A DNA stretch of 64,000 nucleotides from Solirubrobacteraceae bacterium (GCA_017882375.1 JADGPP010000006.1:1-64000); one strand, 5' to 3'; shown: positions 33,677 to 42,490, numbered from the stretch's first letter. Translations and numbers: made by a program. The notes: generated by a model not told the origin, from the letters alone.

Positions 33677-34401
33677 TCGCCCCCGGCCGATCCCGTATCG
33701 CCCAGCGCGAAGCGCTCGACCGTGTCCGAGCGCAGGCCCAGGCGCAGGGTCTCCAGCGACAGCACGTCGTCCGGAGCGATGTTGCCGAGGTTGCATTCCG
33801 TGCCAAAGCGCTTGAGCAGCCACACCTGCTGCGGACGCAGCGGCGCCTCGAAGACCAGCCGCTCGGGGTCGATCGCGTGGGCGATCTCGTCGATCAGGCC
33901 GGTGCGCGGCTCGCCGTCGGCGCGATAGATGCCCGCGTTGCCCGACTCGCGCGCCTCGGTGATCACCTTCCATGCCCCCGCGTCGAGGTCGCGCTGGATC
34001 TGTTCCACCCACACGTACGGCGCCATGATGAAGTCGGCGTCCTTGTTGCCCACCTCCGCGAGCACGACGAACTCAGCGGACAGCCGTTCGATCAGTCCGC
34101 GCTTGTAGTCGGGGTCGAGCGCGATCGTCCCGTCGGAGATCTCCACGTGGCGCAGGCCGAGCTCGCGCAGCCAATCGATCAGCCCCTCCATCCGCCCCTG
34201 GCGGATCGCCAGCTCGGTGAGCGTGCCTCCGAGCACCACCGGGATGCCATGCGCCGCGTAGCGCTCGAGCTTGGGCTGCAGGTTGGCGCTCACCAGCGCC
34301 GTGCCCCAGCCGAGCTTGACGATGTCCACGCACGCGCCGGCGACCTCCAGCAGACCGTCCACCTCGGCGATCGACAGGCCGCGGTCGATCACGTGCGTCA
34401 A
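33673..34401 (-). CDS. comA: Phosphosulfolactate synthase-like protein (ComA family)
   Basis: A TIM-barrel protein of at least 242 residues. It matches ComA, which adds sulfite to phosphoenolpyruvate to give (R)-phosphosulfolactate: THVIDRGLSIAEVDGLLEVA, VDIVKLGWGTALV, VVLGGTLTELA, LRHVEISDGTIAL, FVVLAEVGNKDAD, VITEARESGNAGIY and FEAPLRPQQVWLLKRFG. The annotated TTG start at 34401 cuts into a conserved region: the frame continues upstream as AGFLDIPERSAKPRERG, typical of the family N-terminus, but offers no ATG, GTG or TTG. The true start is probably near 34455, where ATA overlaps the stop of the LytR_C gene, or CTG 34443. No other coenzyme M genes are near; a role in sulfolactate or sulfo-decoration is inferred. 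Confidence 0.82.
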   Translation of the reverse strand: MTHVIDRGLSIAEVDGLLEVAGACVDIVKLGWGTALVSANLQPKLERYAAHGIPVVLGGTLTELAIRQGRMEGLIDWLRELGLRHVEISDGTIALDPDYKRGLIERLSAEFVVLAEVGNKDADFIMAPYVWVEQIQRDLDAGAWKVITEARESGNAGIYRADGEPRTGLIDEIAHAIDPERLVFEAPLRPQQVWLLKRFGTECNLGNIAPDDVLSLETLRLGLRSDTVERFALGDTGSAGGD

Positions 34402-34451
34402 TCCCCGCTCGCGCGGCTTGGCGGAGCGCTCGGGAATGTCCAGGAAGCCGG

Positions 34452-36140
34452 CTATGGCGAGGTCGCAGCCTTGTCGAGGCCGACGATCACCACCACCGTC
34501 GCCGAGCCTGCCAGCGATGCGACGGTGCCTTCCATCGGTTGCGCCTGCGTGACCCCCAGCGCCCGGGCGACGCCCTGCGCGTCCGCCTTGTGCCCGCCGG
34601 CGTACTCGACGACGGTCGCCTGATTGGCGCCAGGCGGGCGGCCGTTCAGCGCTGTCGCGCGCGAGAACCCGTGCTGGGTCAGTTCACCGGACACGCGGTG
34701 GGCGAGCCCCGTCGTCCCCGTGCCGTTGAGCACGACCACGCTCGTTTCCGACGGCTTGATCGCCGTGGAGCCGGCCTTGCCCGAGGAGCCGCTCGATGTC
34801 TTGGTGCCTTCCCCGCCCGTCTGTTCGGTGCTGCTCGAGGCCGGTTTCGTGGTCGCGCTCGTGGACGAGCCGCCGCCCTTCGAACTGCCGCCGAGCGACA
34901 CCAGCACGACGACCAGCACGGCCACGCCGACGATCAGCCCGCCGACGATCAGCAGCGTCGCACGCGCCGGCGAGCGGCGCTCGGTGCGATAGCGCCGAAC
35001 CCCCGGCTGCGCGCTCTCGCCACGGCGCGACGCTCCCGCCGCTGACCCGCGGCGTCCGCCTCCCGCGCCTTGCGCAATCGCATCGGCGCCGGCGCCGCGC
35101 GCGGCCGCTCCCGAGCGAGCCGCCGCCGGGGCTGTCCTGCTCGCGAGCACGCCCTCGGCCACAGCCTGCGCGCCGCGCCCCGCCTCCGCAGCCGTCCTTG
35201 CGCCCGTGGCCGCAGGTGCCGGCGGTGCGGACGGACGGGCCGGTGGGCTCGGCGCGCGCGCCGCCGCGCTCTTGGCCGCCGTGGCGACTGCTGCCGCCGT
35301 CGCCGGAGCCGGTGTGCGCGGCTCGGCCGTCGTCGTCGACCCACCGTCCGTCGCAGCCGAAGAGCTCGCCGGGGACTGCGCCGAGGCCGGTTGCCCGGGC
35401 GTGGCCCCAGGTATGGCCGGCGCGGGGCTCGCCGCTGCCGTGGAGCTCGCCGCTGCCGCGGCGCCTTGCGCCGCCGGCGACCTGTTTGCGGCCACCGGTG
35501 CCGGCGAAGCCCCGGCGGGGCGTTCCGGCGCACCGGCCGCTTGCGGCGGCTGCGCAGCGCCACCATCGCCACCGTCCGGCTTGCCGCCGGCCTGCGCCGC
35601 GCTCGGCGTGGCCGCCGCGGCTGCGCTCGGCGTGGCCGCCGCGACTGCAGCCGCCGTGGCGGGCGCCATGCCCGAAGGCGCTGCTGGAGCACCGGCGCCC
35701 GCGGGCGGCAGCGCACCGGGCGCCAGGGGCTGGCCGGGGGTGCCTTGGGCGGGCGCCGGCCGACCGGGTGGCGGCTGGGTTCCCTGTGTCGCGGCGGTGG
35801 CGGGATCGGCGGCGCTCACAGCCGTCGGCTGACCCGTCCCAGCCACCGGGCGCGCGTTGATCGGCACCGTGCGCGGGACAGGCCGCGCCGGCTGGACGGG
35901 CTGGGCGCTCGTGTTCGGCTGCTGCACGCGCGCGGCAGCCTCGGCACTGACCCGCTGTTCGGCCTCGGCCGCGCGCTCAGGGGCCCGGCCGGCCCACTCG
36001 CGCAGGCGCCGCAGCTCGCGCGCCTGGGAGAAGACGAGCAGCGAGAGGATCGCAATTCCCAGCAGCGCCGCGAACGCAGCGATCGCGCCGATCTGGGTGA
36101 AGGTGCTCGAGAGCGAGAGCGCGAGCGGCGTGGCCATCAT
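34452..36140 (-). CDS. LytR_C-domain membrane protein with long Pro/Ala-rich linker
   Basis: A protein of 562 residues. An N-terminal helix (FTQIGAIAAFAALLGIAILS) and short coiled segment (RELRRLREWAGRAPERAAEA) are followed by about 300 residues rich in Ala, Pro, Gly and Thr, a basic stretch (RRYRTERRSPARA), and a second helix (LLIVGGLIVGVAVLVVVLVS). The exported LytR_C (LytR/CpsA/Psr C-terminal) domain comes last: SVVVLNGTGTTGLAHRVSGE, GFSRATALNG, ATVVEYAGG, VARALGV and ATVVVIVGLD. The catalytic LCP domain itself is absent. The ATG at 36140 overlaps the epsC stop (ATGA). The frame is open far upstream but only as the shadow of epsC. Probably a scaffold for attachment of glycans to the wall. 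Confidence 0.8.
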   Translation of the reverse strand: MMATPLALSLSSTFTQIGAIAAFAALLGIAILSLLVFSQARELRRLREWAGRAPERAAEAEQRVSAEAAARVQQPNTSAQPVQPARPVPRTVPINARPVAGTGQPTAVSAADPATAATQGTQPPPGRPAPAQGTPGQPLAPGALPPAGAGAPAAPSGMAPATAAAVAAATPSAAAAATPSAAQAGGKPDGGDGGAAQPPQAAGAPERPAGASPAPVAANRSPAAQGAAAAASSTAAASPAPAIPGATPGQPASAQSPASSSAATDGGSTTTAEPRTPAPATAAAVATAAKSAAARAPSPPARPSAPPAPAATGARTAAEAGRGAQAVAEGVLASRTAPAAARSGAAARGAGADAIAQGAGGGRRGSAAGASRRGESAQPGVRRYRTERRSPARATLLIVGGLIVGVAVLVVVLVSLGGSSKGGGSSTSATTKPASSSTEQTGGEGTKTSSGSSGKAGSTAIKPSETSVVVLNGTGTTGLAHRVSGELTQHGFSRATALNGRPPGANQATVVEYAGGHKADAQGVARALGVTQAQPMEGTVASLAGSATVVVIVGLDKAATSP

Positions 36141-38224
36141 GAATCCGGAGAGTGTATGAGGGCGGCAGGCGCCTCGCGCCCTGCGCCGCCGGGCTCCGCG
36201 CGCGCAGCCACACGGCGCGCGGCCCCACCCGATCGCGACTCCACGTGCAATGCCGACAGCTCGGTCACCTTCGCGGCGAGGCCCGCCGCGTCGCCCTCGA
36301 GCACCAGCAGGCCGATCTCGGCGAACATCGACTCGACCGCCTCGGCACCGAGCGGCTCGCGATCGGCCAGCAGGATCTTCTCCGCGCTCGTCGCCAGCGC
36401 GCGCTCGTAGCTGTTGAACAGCTCCTCGTGCAGCTTCTCCCCCGGGCGCCTGCCGACGACCTCGACCTCGATGTCGCGCTCGGGGTCCAGCCCCGACAGC
36501 TCGATCATCGCGCGCGCCAGCTCGACGATGCGCACAGGCTCGCCCATGTCGAGCACGAACACCTCCGCCCCCGGCGTCTGCCCGGCCGCGAGCGCGCTCG
36601 CACCGTCTGCCAACGGCGTCTGCAGCTGCGCGTCGCTCTGTCCGGCGTCGTGACGCTCGGAGGCCAGCGAGCCGCTGCGGATGATCAGCTGCACGGCCTC
36701 GGGGATCGTCATGAAGTAGCGCGTCATCCGCTCGTCGGTGACCGTCACCGGGCCGCCGCGCTCGATCTGGCGACGGAAGATCGGCACCACGCTGCCCGAG
36801 GAGCCGAGCACGTTGCCGAAGCGCACGGCCGCGTAACGGGTGCCCGGGAAGCGCGCCGTGGCGGCCTCCAGCGCGAACTCGGCCAGCGCCTTCGAAGCCC
36901 CCATGACCGTCGCCGGGGCAACCGCCTTGTCGGTCGACACGAGCACGAAGCGACCAACGCCGAGCTCGCCCGCGACGTGCGCCACGACGCGCGTCGCGAT
37001 TGCGTTGTTGCGCACGGCCTCGACCGGATTGGCCTCCATCAGCCCCACGTGCTTGTACGCGGCCGCATGGAACACCACCGTCGGGCGGTGCTCGGAGAAG
37101 ACCTCGCGCATGCGCTCCTCCTCCTTGCAGTCGGCGAGCACCGCCGAGAGCATCGACGGCGAGACGTGGCGCTCGTCCTCGAGCTCGCGCTGGATCGAGA
37201 AGAGGTTGTCCTCGGCGTGGTCGAGCAGCACGATCCGGTGGGGCTCCACGCGCGCTATCTGACGGCATAGCTCCGCGCCGATCGAGCCGCCCGCGCCCGT
37301 CACCAGCACCGTCTCGCCGGCGAGGTAGGAGCCGACCTTCTCCAGCTCCATCTGCACCGGCTCGCGCCCGAGCACGTCCTCGACGCGGACCTCGCGCATC
37401 TGGCGCGCCAGCGCCCCGCGCGTCTGCAGCAGCTCGAACACCGTCGGCAGCGTGCGCACCGGGATGCCCCGCGCACGGCACTCGCGCACGATCCGCGCGC
37501 GCGTCGACCCCGGCGCGGAGGGAATCGCGATGATCACTTCGTCGGGCTCGGCGTCGTCGAGGATGCGCGGCAGGTCGCCTTCGGTGTTACCGCGCACGCG
37601 CACCCCGTCGATCCGCAGGCGGCGCTTGCTCGGGTCGTCGTCGACGAAGCCGACCGGCGCGAGGCCGAGCCCGCGGTTGCGCACGATCTCGCGCAGCACC
37701 AACCGCCCGCCGTCGCCCGCGCCGGCGATCAGCACGCTGCGCTGGCCCTTGCGCCCGCCGCGAAACGCCGCCAGCGGCCGGCGCTCGTACACGCTGCGCG
37801 CAAGCGCGCGGACGCCCACGAGGAAGACGAGCGCGAGCAGCGCAAACAGCACGATCACGCCGTTGGGCAGCGCCACCGCCACGGTGCTGCGGTAGTGGTG
37901 CACGGGGCGCAGGACCTCCACCGCGACGACCGCCGCCAGCACGATTGCCAGCACGGCCCGCGCCACTGCCTCGTAGTCGCGCTGGCCCGAGTAGCGCCAG
38001 CGGCGCTGGTAGACGCGCGCCAGCACGAGCACCGGCAGGCTTCCCCCCAGCACCCACCAGATCGTGCGTTCGCGCAGGTGCTCGTAGTAGCCGGTCGGGC
38101 CGTGCTCGAAGCGCAGCTGGAAGGCGAGGTAGTACGCGAGCGCGACCAACACCCCATCCACCGCGAGCTGGGGCAGCGCGTGACGGTGCAAGGGAAAGGC
38201 CGCCGAGCGGATCCGTCGGCGCAT
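36137..38224 (-). CDS. Membrane-bound nucleotide-sugar 4,6-dehydratase (EpsC/CapD/PglF type)
   Basis: A protein of 695 residues: four N-terminal membrane helices (residues about 18-135), a CoA-binding-like Rossmann domain (VLIAGAGDGGRLVLREIVRN, VGFVDDDPSKR), and an extended SDR domain (VLVTGAGGSIGAELCRQIA at about 310, FHAAAYKHVGLMEANPVEA, VLVSTDKAVAPATVMGASK, RFGNVLGSSGSVVPIF). It makes a UDP-4-keto-6-deoxy sugar, for example from UDP-GlcNAc, at the membrane. The SDK motif (STDKA) replaces the usual Ser-Met-Lys/Tyr arrangement, as in PglF/FlaA1 relatives. The C-terminal extension after about 640 is Ala/Arg-rich. It overlaps the LytR_C gene by 4 bp and follows the DUF354 gene by 28 bp. Confidence 0.9.
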   Translation of the reverse strand: MRRRIRSAAFPLHRHALPQLAVDGVLVALAYYLAFQLRFEHGPTGYYEHLRERTIWWVLGGSLPVLVLARVYQRRWRYSGQRDYEAVARAVLAIVLAAVVAVEVLRPVHHYRSTVAVALPNGVIVLFALLALVFLVGVRALARSVYERRPLAAFRGGRKGQRSVLIAGAGDGGRLVLREIVRNRGLGLAPVGFVDDDPSKRRLRIDGVRVRGNTEGDLPRILDDAEPDEVIIAIPSAPGSTRARIVRECRARGIPVRTLPTVFELLQTRGALARQMREVRVEDVLGREPVQMELEKVGSYLAGETVLVTGAGGSIGAELCRQIARVEPHRIVLLDHAEDNLFSIQRELEDERHVSPSMLSAVLADCKEEERMREVFSEHRPTVVFHAAAYKHVGLMEANPVEAVRNNAIATRVVAHVAGELGVGRFVLVSTDKAVAPATVMGASKALAEFALEAATARFPGTRYAAVRFGNVLGSSGSVVPIFRRQIERGGPVTVTDERMTRYFMTIPEAVQLIIRSGSLASERHDAGQSDAQLQTPLADGASALAAGQTPGAEVFVLDMGEPVRIVELARAMIELSGLDPERDIEVEVVGRRPGEKLHEELFNSYERALATSAEKILLADREPLGAEAVESMFAEIGLLVLEGDAAGLAAKVTELSALHVESRSGGAARRVAARAEPGGAGREAPAALIHSPDS

Positions 38225-38252
38225 TGTCAGGATTGTAAGCGCCCGCGGGCGC

Positions 38253-39305
38253 TCAGGCGCCTTGGGCGCGGGTGTGCACGGGCGTCAGCAGCAGGTCCAC
38301 GAGCACCCGTGGATCGCGGCGCACGCGGTTCTCGGCGATCCCCGGCTCGCGTCCGCCCAGGTCGAGCTCCTCGGCCGTGCTCAGCCGGCGCATGCGCCCT
38401 TCGGCGATCAGGCGCTCGTCGACGGCCCCCGGACGACCCTCGAACGTCGTGTACACGGGCACGCCGAGCGCCACCGCCTCGCGGTTCATCGTCCCGCCCG
38501 CAGAGATCACCAGGTCGCAGTACGCGATCAGCGACTGTGCGTCGATCGCCCGCTCGGGCACCACGAAGCCCGGCACGTCGATCAACTCGGCGCGCTGCGC
38601 GGCGACGCGCGGCAGCACCACCGGCTGCACGCCCTGCGCTGCCGCGGCGAGGCGCAAGGCCTCGAGCACCTGCGCGAACAGATCGTTCTCGAAACGGTGG
38701 TACAGCGACACCTCCGGCGGTGTGCGCACGACCACGATCGGGCGCTGGCGATCCAGGCCCAGGTCGTCGAGCACGCCCGCGTCCGGCGCGAAGTCCGCCA
38801 GGTAGTACTCCTCCTTGAGCCCCTCGTACGCGCGGATCTTGCCGCGCGCGCCGTAGCGATCCAGCCGCTCGGGCGGGATCGCGTCGGGCACGACCACCGT
38901 CGACGCCAGCCGGCAGTTGACGTTGTGCTGCACCGTCGCCCACTCGTAGTCGAACATCGTCGAGCTCGGGACGCGCAGCAGCGCGGCCGCCACCGACACA
39001 TCGTTGGAGCCGTGCCCGAGCGCCACGTCGAAGCGCCTGCCTCCGGCGGCGCGCTGCTCGGAGCGCGCCCAGCGAACGAGCGCCGCCGAGCGCGAGGCCA
39101 GCCCCACCGCCTTCGCCGCCAGGCGCTCGCCCCGGTGACGGCCGATCGGCGTGTGCTCGATGCCGAACCGCTCGCACAGCGCCAGCGTCTGCGCGAAGTC
39201 GCGCGCCGTCACGCGGACCTCGTGCCCGTCCGCGCGCAGCAGCTCGATCACCGGTCGCATCACCAGCACGTGCGGGCTGTTGGTCAGATCGATCCACACT
39301 CGCAT
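38253..39305 (-). CDS. DUF354 glycosyltransferase-like (GT-B/epimerase-fold) protein
   Basis: A 350-residue protein starting MRVWIDLTNSPHVLVMRPVI, the signature of DUF354, a family with the fold of UDP-GlcNAc 2-epimerase and MurG that is common in archaeal and actinobacterial polysaccharide loci. Other matches: ALGHGSNDVSVAAALL, FDYEWATVQHNVN, GLKEEYYLADFAPD, IVVVRTPPEVSLYH, and ISAGGTMNREAVALGVPVYT, the donor-binding region. Its exact reaction is not established; sugar transfer or epimerisation is likely. It is the first gene of the minus-strand operon that runs to the flippase, and is divergent from dedA with a 42-bp gap. Confidence 0.85.
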   Translation of the reverse strand: MRVWIDLTNSPHVLVMRPVIELLRADGHEVRVTARDFAQTLALCERFGIEHTPIGRHRGERLAAKAVGLASRSAALVRWARSEQRAAGGRRFDVALGHGSNDVSVAAALLRVPSSTMFDYEWATVQHNVNCRLASTVVVPDAIPPERLDRYGARGKIRAYEGLKEEYYLADFAPDAGVLDDLGLDRQRPIVVVRTPPEVSLYHRFENDLFAQVLEALRLAAAAQGVQPVVLPRVAAQRAELIDVPGFVVPERAIDAQSLIAYCDLVISAGGTMNREAVALGVPVYTTFEGRPGAVDERLIAEGRMRRLSTAEELDLGGREPGIAENRVRRDPRVLVDLLLTPVHTRAQGA

Positions 39306-39347
39306 GCGCACGGACGGTATCCGGCGCCCGGTATCGTTGCGCGACCA

Positions 39348-40022
39348 ATGCTCGTCCTCGCGTCGATCTCCGAGTCGCTGGTCAACATCGCCTGGCATTT
39401 CGTCCGCGACGCGGGTCTGCCGGCGGTCTTCGTCCTGATGGTCGCCGAGAGCGCCTGCATCCCGATTCCCTCGGAGGCGACGATGCTGTTTGCAGGCTTC
39501 GCCGTCGCCGACCCGGGCCAGAGCAGCGCCCATCACCATCTGACGCTGATCGGGATCGTCGTCGTCGGAGTTCTCGGCAACCTCGTCGGCTCGTGGATCG
39601 CCTACGGCGTCGGCCGTGCCGGTCGCCTCGAGCTGGTCGAACGCCACGGCCGCTGGCTGCATCTGAAGCCGAGCCACATCGCCTGGGCCGACCGTTGGTT
39701 CGCCCGCTACGGCGCCCCGGCGATCCTGTTCAGCCGGATGCTGCCGATCGTCCGCACGTTCATCTCGCTGCCCGCCGGCGTCGCGCGGATGCCGTTCCTG
39801 CGCTTCACCCTGCTGACGCTCGCCGGCTGCATACCGTGGGTGCTCGGCCTCGCGCTGGCCGGCGAAGCCGTCGGACACGACTGGACGAGCGTGCGCAAAG
39901 GCTTCGAGTACGTCGACTACGCGGTGGTCGTTCTCGTCGTCGCCGCCATCGGCTACGCGATCATCCGCCGCGGGCGGGGGCCGGGCGACACAGGCGATCC
40001 CGCCGCCAATGCAGCGGGGTAG
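39348..40022 (+). CDS. DedA-family membrane protein
   Basis: A 224-residue inner-membrane protein of the DedA/SNARE-associated family; recently members were shown to recycle undecaprenyl phosphate or other lipids across the membrane. Signatures: ESACIPIPSEATMLFAGFA (re-entrant loop with the conserved Glu and Pro), GNLVGSWIAYGVGR, FARYGAPAILFSRMLPIVRT with FISLPAGVARMPF, and a final helix. The ATG at 39348 begins the usual N-terminus. Its end overlaps the UppP-like gene by 14 bp, so two proteins of undecaprenyl carrier handling are made together beside the polysaccharide genes. Confidence 0.9.
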   Translation: MLVLASISESLVNIAWHFVRDAGLPAVFVLMVAESACIPIPSEATMLFAGFAVADPGQSSAHHHLTLIGIVVVGVLGNLVGSWIAYGVGRAGRLELVERHGRWLHLKPSHIAWADRWFARYGAPAILFSRMLPIVRTFISLPAGVARMPFLRFTLLTLAGCIPWVLGLALAGEAVGHDWTSVRKGFEYVDYAVVVLVVAAIGYAIIRRGRGPGDTGDPAANAAG

Positions 40023-40902
40023 CTCCTCGCTGCCCCTGCGCCACGCCGTCGCGCTCGGCCTTGCGCAGGGGCCCACCGAGCTGCTGCCCGTCTCCTCCTC
40101 GGCGCACACCGCGCTCATCCCCTTCCTGCTCGGCTGGCCCTACTGCGCACTCGACGGCGAGCTGCGCAAGTCCTTCGAGGTCGCGCTGCACACCGGCGCA
40201 GGCGTCGCGCTGGCGATCGACATGCGCGGCGAGCTCGCCGTCGCGGCACGAAAGCTCGACCGCCGGCGCCTGGCCACGATCGCCCTCTCGCTCACTCCCG
40301 CCGCGATCGCCGGGCTCGCGCTCGGGCCGTCGATCGAGCGCCGGCTCGGCGGCCCGCGCTCGATCGCCGCCGGACTCGCGGGCGGCGGCGTGGCGATGGC
40401 GATCGCCGACGCACGGCCCGCAGCGAAGACCCGTGACCATGACGATGCCGGCCCCGCCGACGGGCTCGCGCTCGGGCTCGCCCAGGCCGTCGCGCTCGTC
40501 CCCGGGATCTCGCGCTACGGCGCCACGCTCACAGCCGCGCGCGCGCGCGGCTTCTCGCGCGCCGGCGCTCAGAGCCTCTCCTGGCACGCCGCGCTGCCGG
40601 TGATGCTCGGCGCAAGCGCGCTCAAGGGGGCGCGCACGGCCCGCCACGGGGCGCCCGCCGGCGCCGGCGCCCCCCTTGCCGCCGGCGCCGGCGCCGCCTT
40701 CGTCTCGACGCTGCTCAGCGCGCGTGTCCTGCGCCGCGCCGCCGGCGCCCCGCGCTCGCTGCTGCCCTGCTCGCTCTACCGCTGTCTGCTGGCCGCGCTC
40801 GTCCTCGCGCGCCTGCGCAGTCCCGCCACCGCGAACGCCCAACCGATCGCAGAAGATCCGGCACACCGCAACCCGTCCGGCAGCGCAAACTGCACGCTCT
40901 GA
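40009..40902 (+). CDS. uppP: Undecaprenyl-diphosphatase-like protein (UppP/BacA)
   Basis: A polytopic membrane protein of 297 residues that should dephosphorylate undecaprenyl diphosphate to recycle the lipid carrier. The two family signatures are present: LGLAQGPTELLPVSSSAHTA (with the catalytic Glu and Ser residues) and ALVPGISRYGATLTAARARG (with the essential Arg). A second Glu-region, FEVALHTGAGVALAI, also fits. The sequence is divergent and very Ala-rich in the second half, and the last 30 residues look unstructured. The gene overlaps dedA and precedes a Ser/Thr kinase gene by 27 bp. Confidence 0.82.
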   Translation: MQRGSSSLPLRHAVALGLAQGPTELLPVSSSAHTALIPFLLGWPYCALDGELRKSFEVALHTGAGVALAIDMRGELAVAARKLDRRRLATIALSLTPAAIAGLALGPSIERRLGGPRSIAAGLAGGGVAMAIADARPAAKTRDHDDAGPADGLALGLAQAVALVPGISRYGATLTAARARGFSRAGAQSLSWHAALPVMLGASALKGARTARHGAPAGAGAPLAAGAGAAFVSTLLSARVLRRAAGAPRSLLPCSLYRCLLAALVLARLRSPATANAQPIAEDPAHRNPSGSANCTL

Positions 40903-40929
40903 GTGCGTTGCGCGCACAATAGGCCTGAG

Positions 40930-42480
40930 ATGACCGTGCTCGGGACACTGCTCGGCGGGCGCTACCGGCTCGATGCGCAGATCGGGCGCGGCGGCATGTC
41001 GACGGTCTACCGCGCCTTCGACACCGTGCTCGAGCGATCCGTCGCGGTCAAGCTCATGCATCGCGAGATCGCCTCGGACTCCGATCAGCTCGAGCGCTTC
41101 CGGCGCGAGGCGCGCTCGGTCGCGCGCCTGAACCATCCGCACATCGTCACCGTCATCGACGCCGGCGAGGAGCCCTCCGAGGGCGGCGACGAAGCTGGAG
41201 TCGGCGCTCCCTACATCGTGCTCGAGTACGTCGAGGGCGAGACGCTCAAGGACCTCATCCGGCGCGACGGCCCGCTGGAGATCACGCAGGCGATCGCCTA
41301 TGCGATCGAGCTCGCTCGCGCCCTCGGCGCCGCACACGAGCGCATGATCGTGCACCGCGACGTCAAGCCGCAGAACGTGCTCATCGGCGAGGAAGGCGGC
41401 GCCAAGATCACGGACTTCGGCATCGCCCGCACGCTCACCGAGGAAGGCCTGACGATCGCCGGGCGCGTGCTCGGCACGACCGACTACGTCTCGCCCGAGC
41501 AGGCGCTCGGACAGCCTGTCACCGGACAGTCCGACCTCTACTCGCTCGGCGTCGTGCTCTATGAGATGCTCACCGGACAGGTCCCCTTCCGCGGCGAGTC
41601 GCCCGTCGCCGTCGCCATGTGCCACGTGCGCGAGCAGGTGCCCGACGTGCAGCAGCTGCGCCCCGAAGTCTCCGCCGCCACCGCCTCCGTCGTCGACCGT
41701 GCCGTCGCCAAGGATCTCGACTACCGCTACCACGACGCCGCCAGCATGGTCGCCGATCTCGAGGAGCTGCTCGCGATCGAGGCCGCGCGCGCCGGCCAAG
41801 CCACCGGCGAGGTCACCAGCGTATTGCGCACGCTGCCCGGAAAGGCCCGCCGGCGCCTGCCCTGGCGCATGCGTCACCCCGCCCGCTGGGCCGCCTCGCT
41901 CGCGCTGCTCGGCGCGATCGTCGCCATCGCGCTCGTCGCCGCCGCCCAGCAGGCGCACAAAGGAACCGGCGTCGCGCCCGACGTGCACGCCAGCGCCGGC
42001 CTGCAGGCCGTCCCGCTCAGCCAGACCGCCGCGCACGACTACAACCCGTTCGGCACCGGGCCCGAAAACCACAATCGCGTGCAGAACGTCGTCGACAGCG
42101 ACCCCAACACGAGCTGGAGCACCGCGCACTACTACGAAGCCACGCTCAAGAAGGCCGGCGGCACCGGCGTCGGCGTCTACCTCGACGCCTCGCCCGGCGT
42201 AGTCGCGCGGGCGATCGAGATCCAGACCCCCACCCCCGGCTTCGACGTGCAGATCTACAGCGCCCGCAACGCCAACCTCTCATACCCCTACGGCGACTCC
42301 ACGCCGCTGACCTCCCGCGGCTGGCATGGACCGCTCGCCTCCGCCACCAGCGTCCGCAACGGTCAGCGCATCAAGCTCTCCAGCGCCGCCACCCCCTACC
42401 GCTACTACCTCATCTGGCTGACCACCCTGCCGCCCGGCCAGCAGTCCGCGTCGATCTCCGACCTCACGTTGTTCAAGTAG
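40930..42480 (+). CDS. Ser/Thr protein kinase with discoidin-like ectodomain
   Basis: A 516-residue membrane receptor kinase. Kinase domain at residues about 10-280: IGRGGMSTVYRAFD (Gly loop), VAVKLMHREI (Lys), IVHRDVKPQNVLI (catalytic loop), TDFGIAR (DFG), SPEQALG (APE-like). One helix follows (AASLALLGAIVAIALVAAAQ). The exported part (about 360-516) is a discoidin/F5-8C-like domain: DYNPFGTGPENHNRVQNVVD, DPNTSWSTAHYY, VVARAIEIQTPTPGFDVQIY, and ISDLTLFK. The same module ends the zinc-ribbon protein at 23683-24783, and a comparable one follows the pseudokinase in mycobacterial MviN. It probably senses lipid-linked precursors or wall glycan. Located right after dedA-uppP and convergent with ddl (10-bp gap). 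Confidence 0.9.
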   Translation: MTVLGTLLGGRYRLDAQIGRGGMSTVYRAFDTVLERSVAVKLMHREIASDSDQLERFRREARSVARLNHPHIVTVIDAGEEPSEGGDEAGVGAPYIVLEYVEGETLKDLIRRDGPLEITQAIAYAIELARALGAAHERMIVHRDVKPQNVLIGEEGGAKITDFGIARTLTEEGLTIAGRVLGTTDYVSPEQALGQPVTGQSDLYSLGVVLYEMLTGQVPFRGESPVAVAMCHVREQVPDVQQLRPEVSAATASVVDRAVAKDLDYRYHDAASMVADLEELLAIEAARAGQATGEVTSVLRTLPGKARRRLPWRMRHPARWAASLALLGAIVAIALVAAAQQAHKGTGVAPDVHASAGLQAVPLSQTAAHDYNPFGTGPENHNRVQNVVDSDPNTSWSTAHYYEATLKKAGGTGVGVYLDASPGVVARAIEIQTPTPGFDVQIYSARNANLSYPYGDSTPLTSRGWHGPLASATSVRNGQRIKLSSAATPYRYYLIWLTTLPPGQQSASISDLTLFK

Positions 42481-42490
42481 CGGCGCACTG

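Noticed and set aside
36141-37481. Long minus-strand open frame extending the LytR_C gene upstream to 37481
   Set aside because: It overlaps epsC completely in another frame, is Arg/Ala/Gly-rich and has no motif; it is a GC-bias shadow. The ATG at 36140 begins a proper membrane helix.
39306-40118. Minus-strand open frame continuing the DUF354 gene to 40118
   Set aside because: It runs antisense to dedA and uppP, has no coding signature, and the DUF354 signature MRVWIDLTNSPH begins exactly at 39305.
39961-42129. A 722-codon minus-strand frame
   Set aside because: Antisense to uppP and the Ser/Thr kinase, both of which have clear family motifs; composition is that of an antisense shadow.
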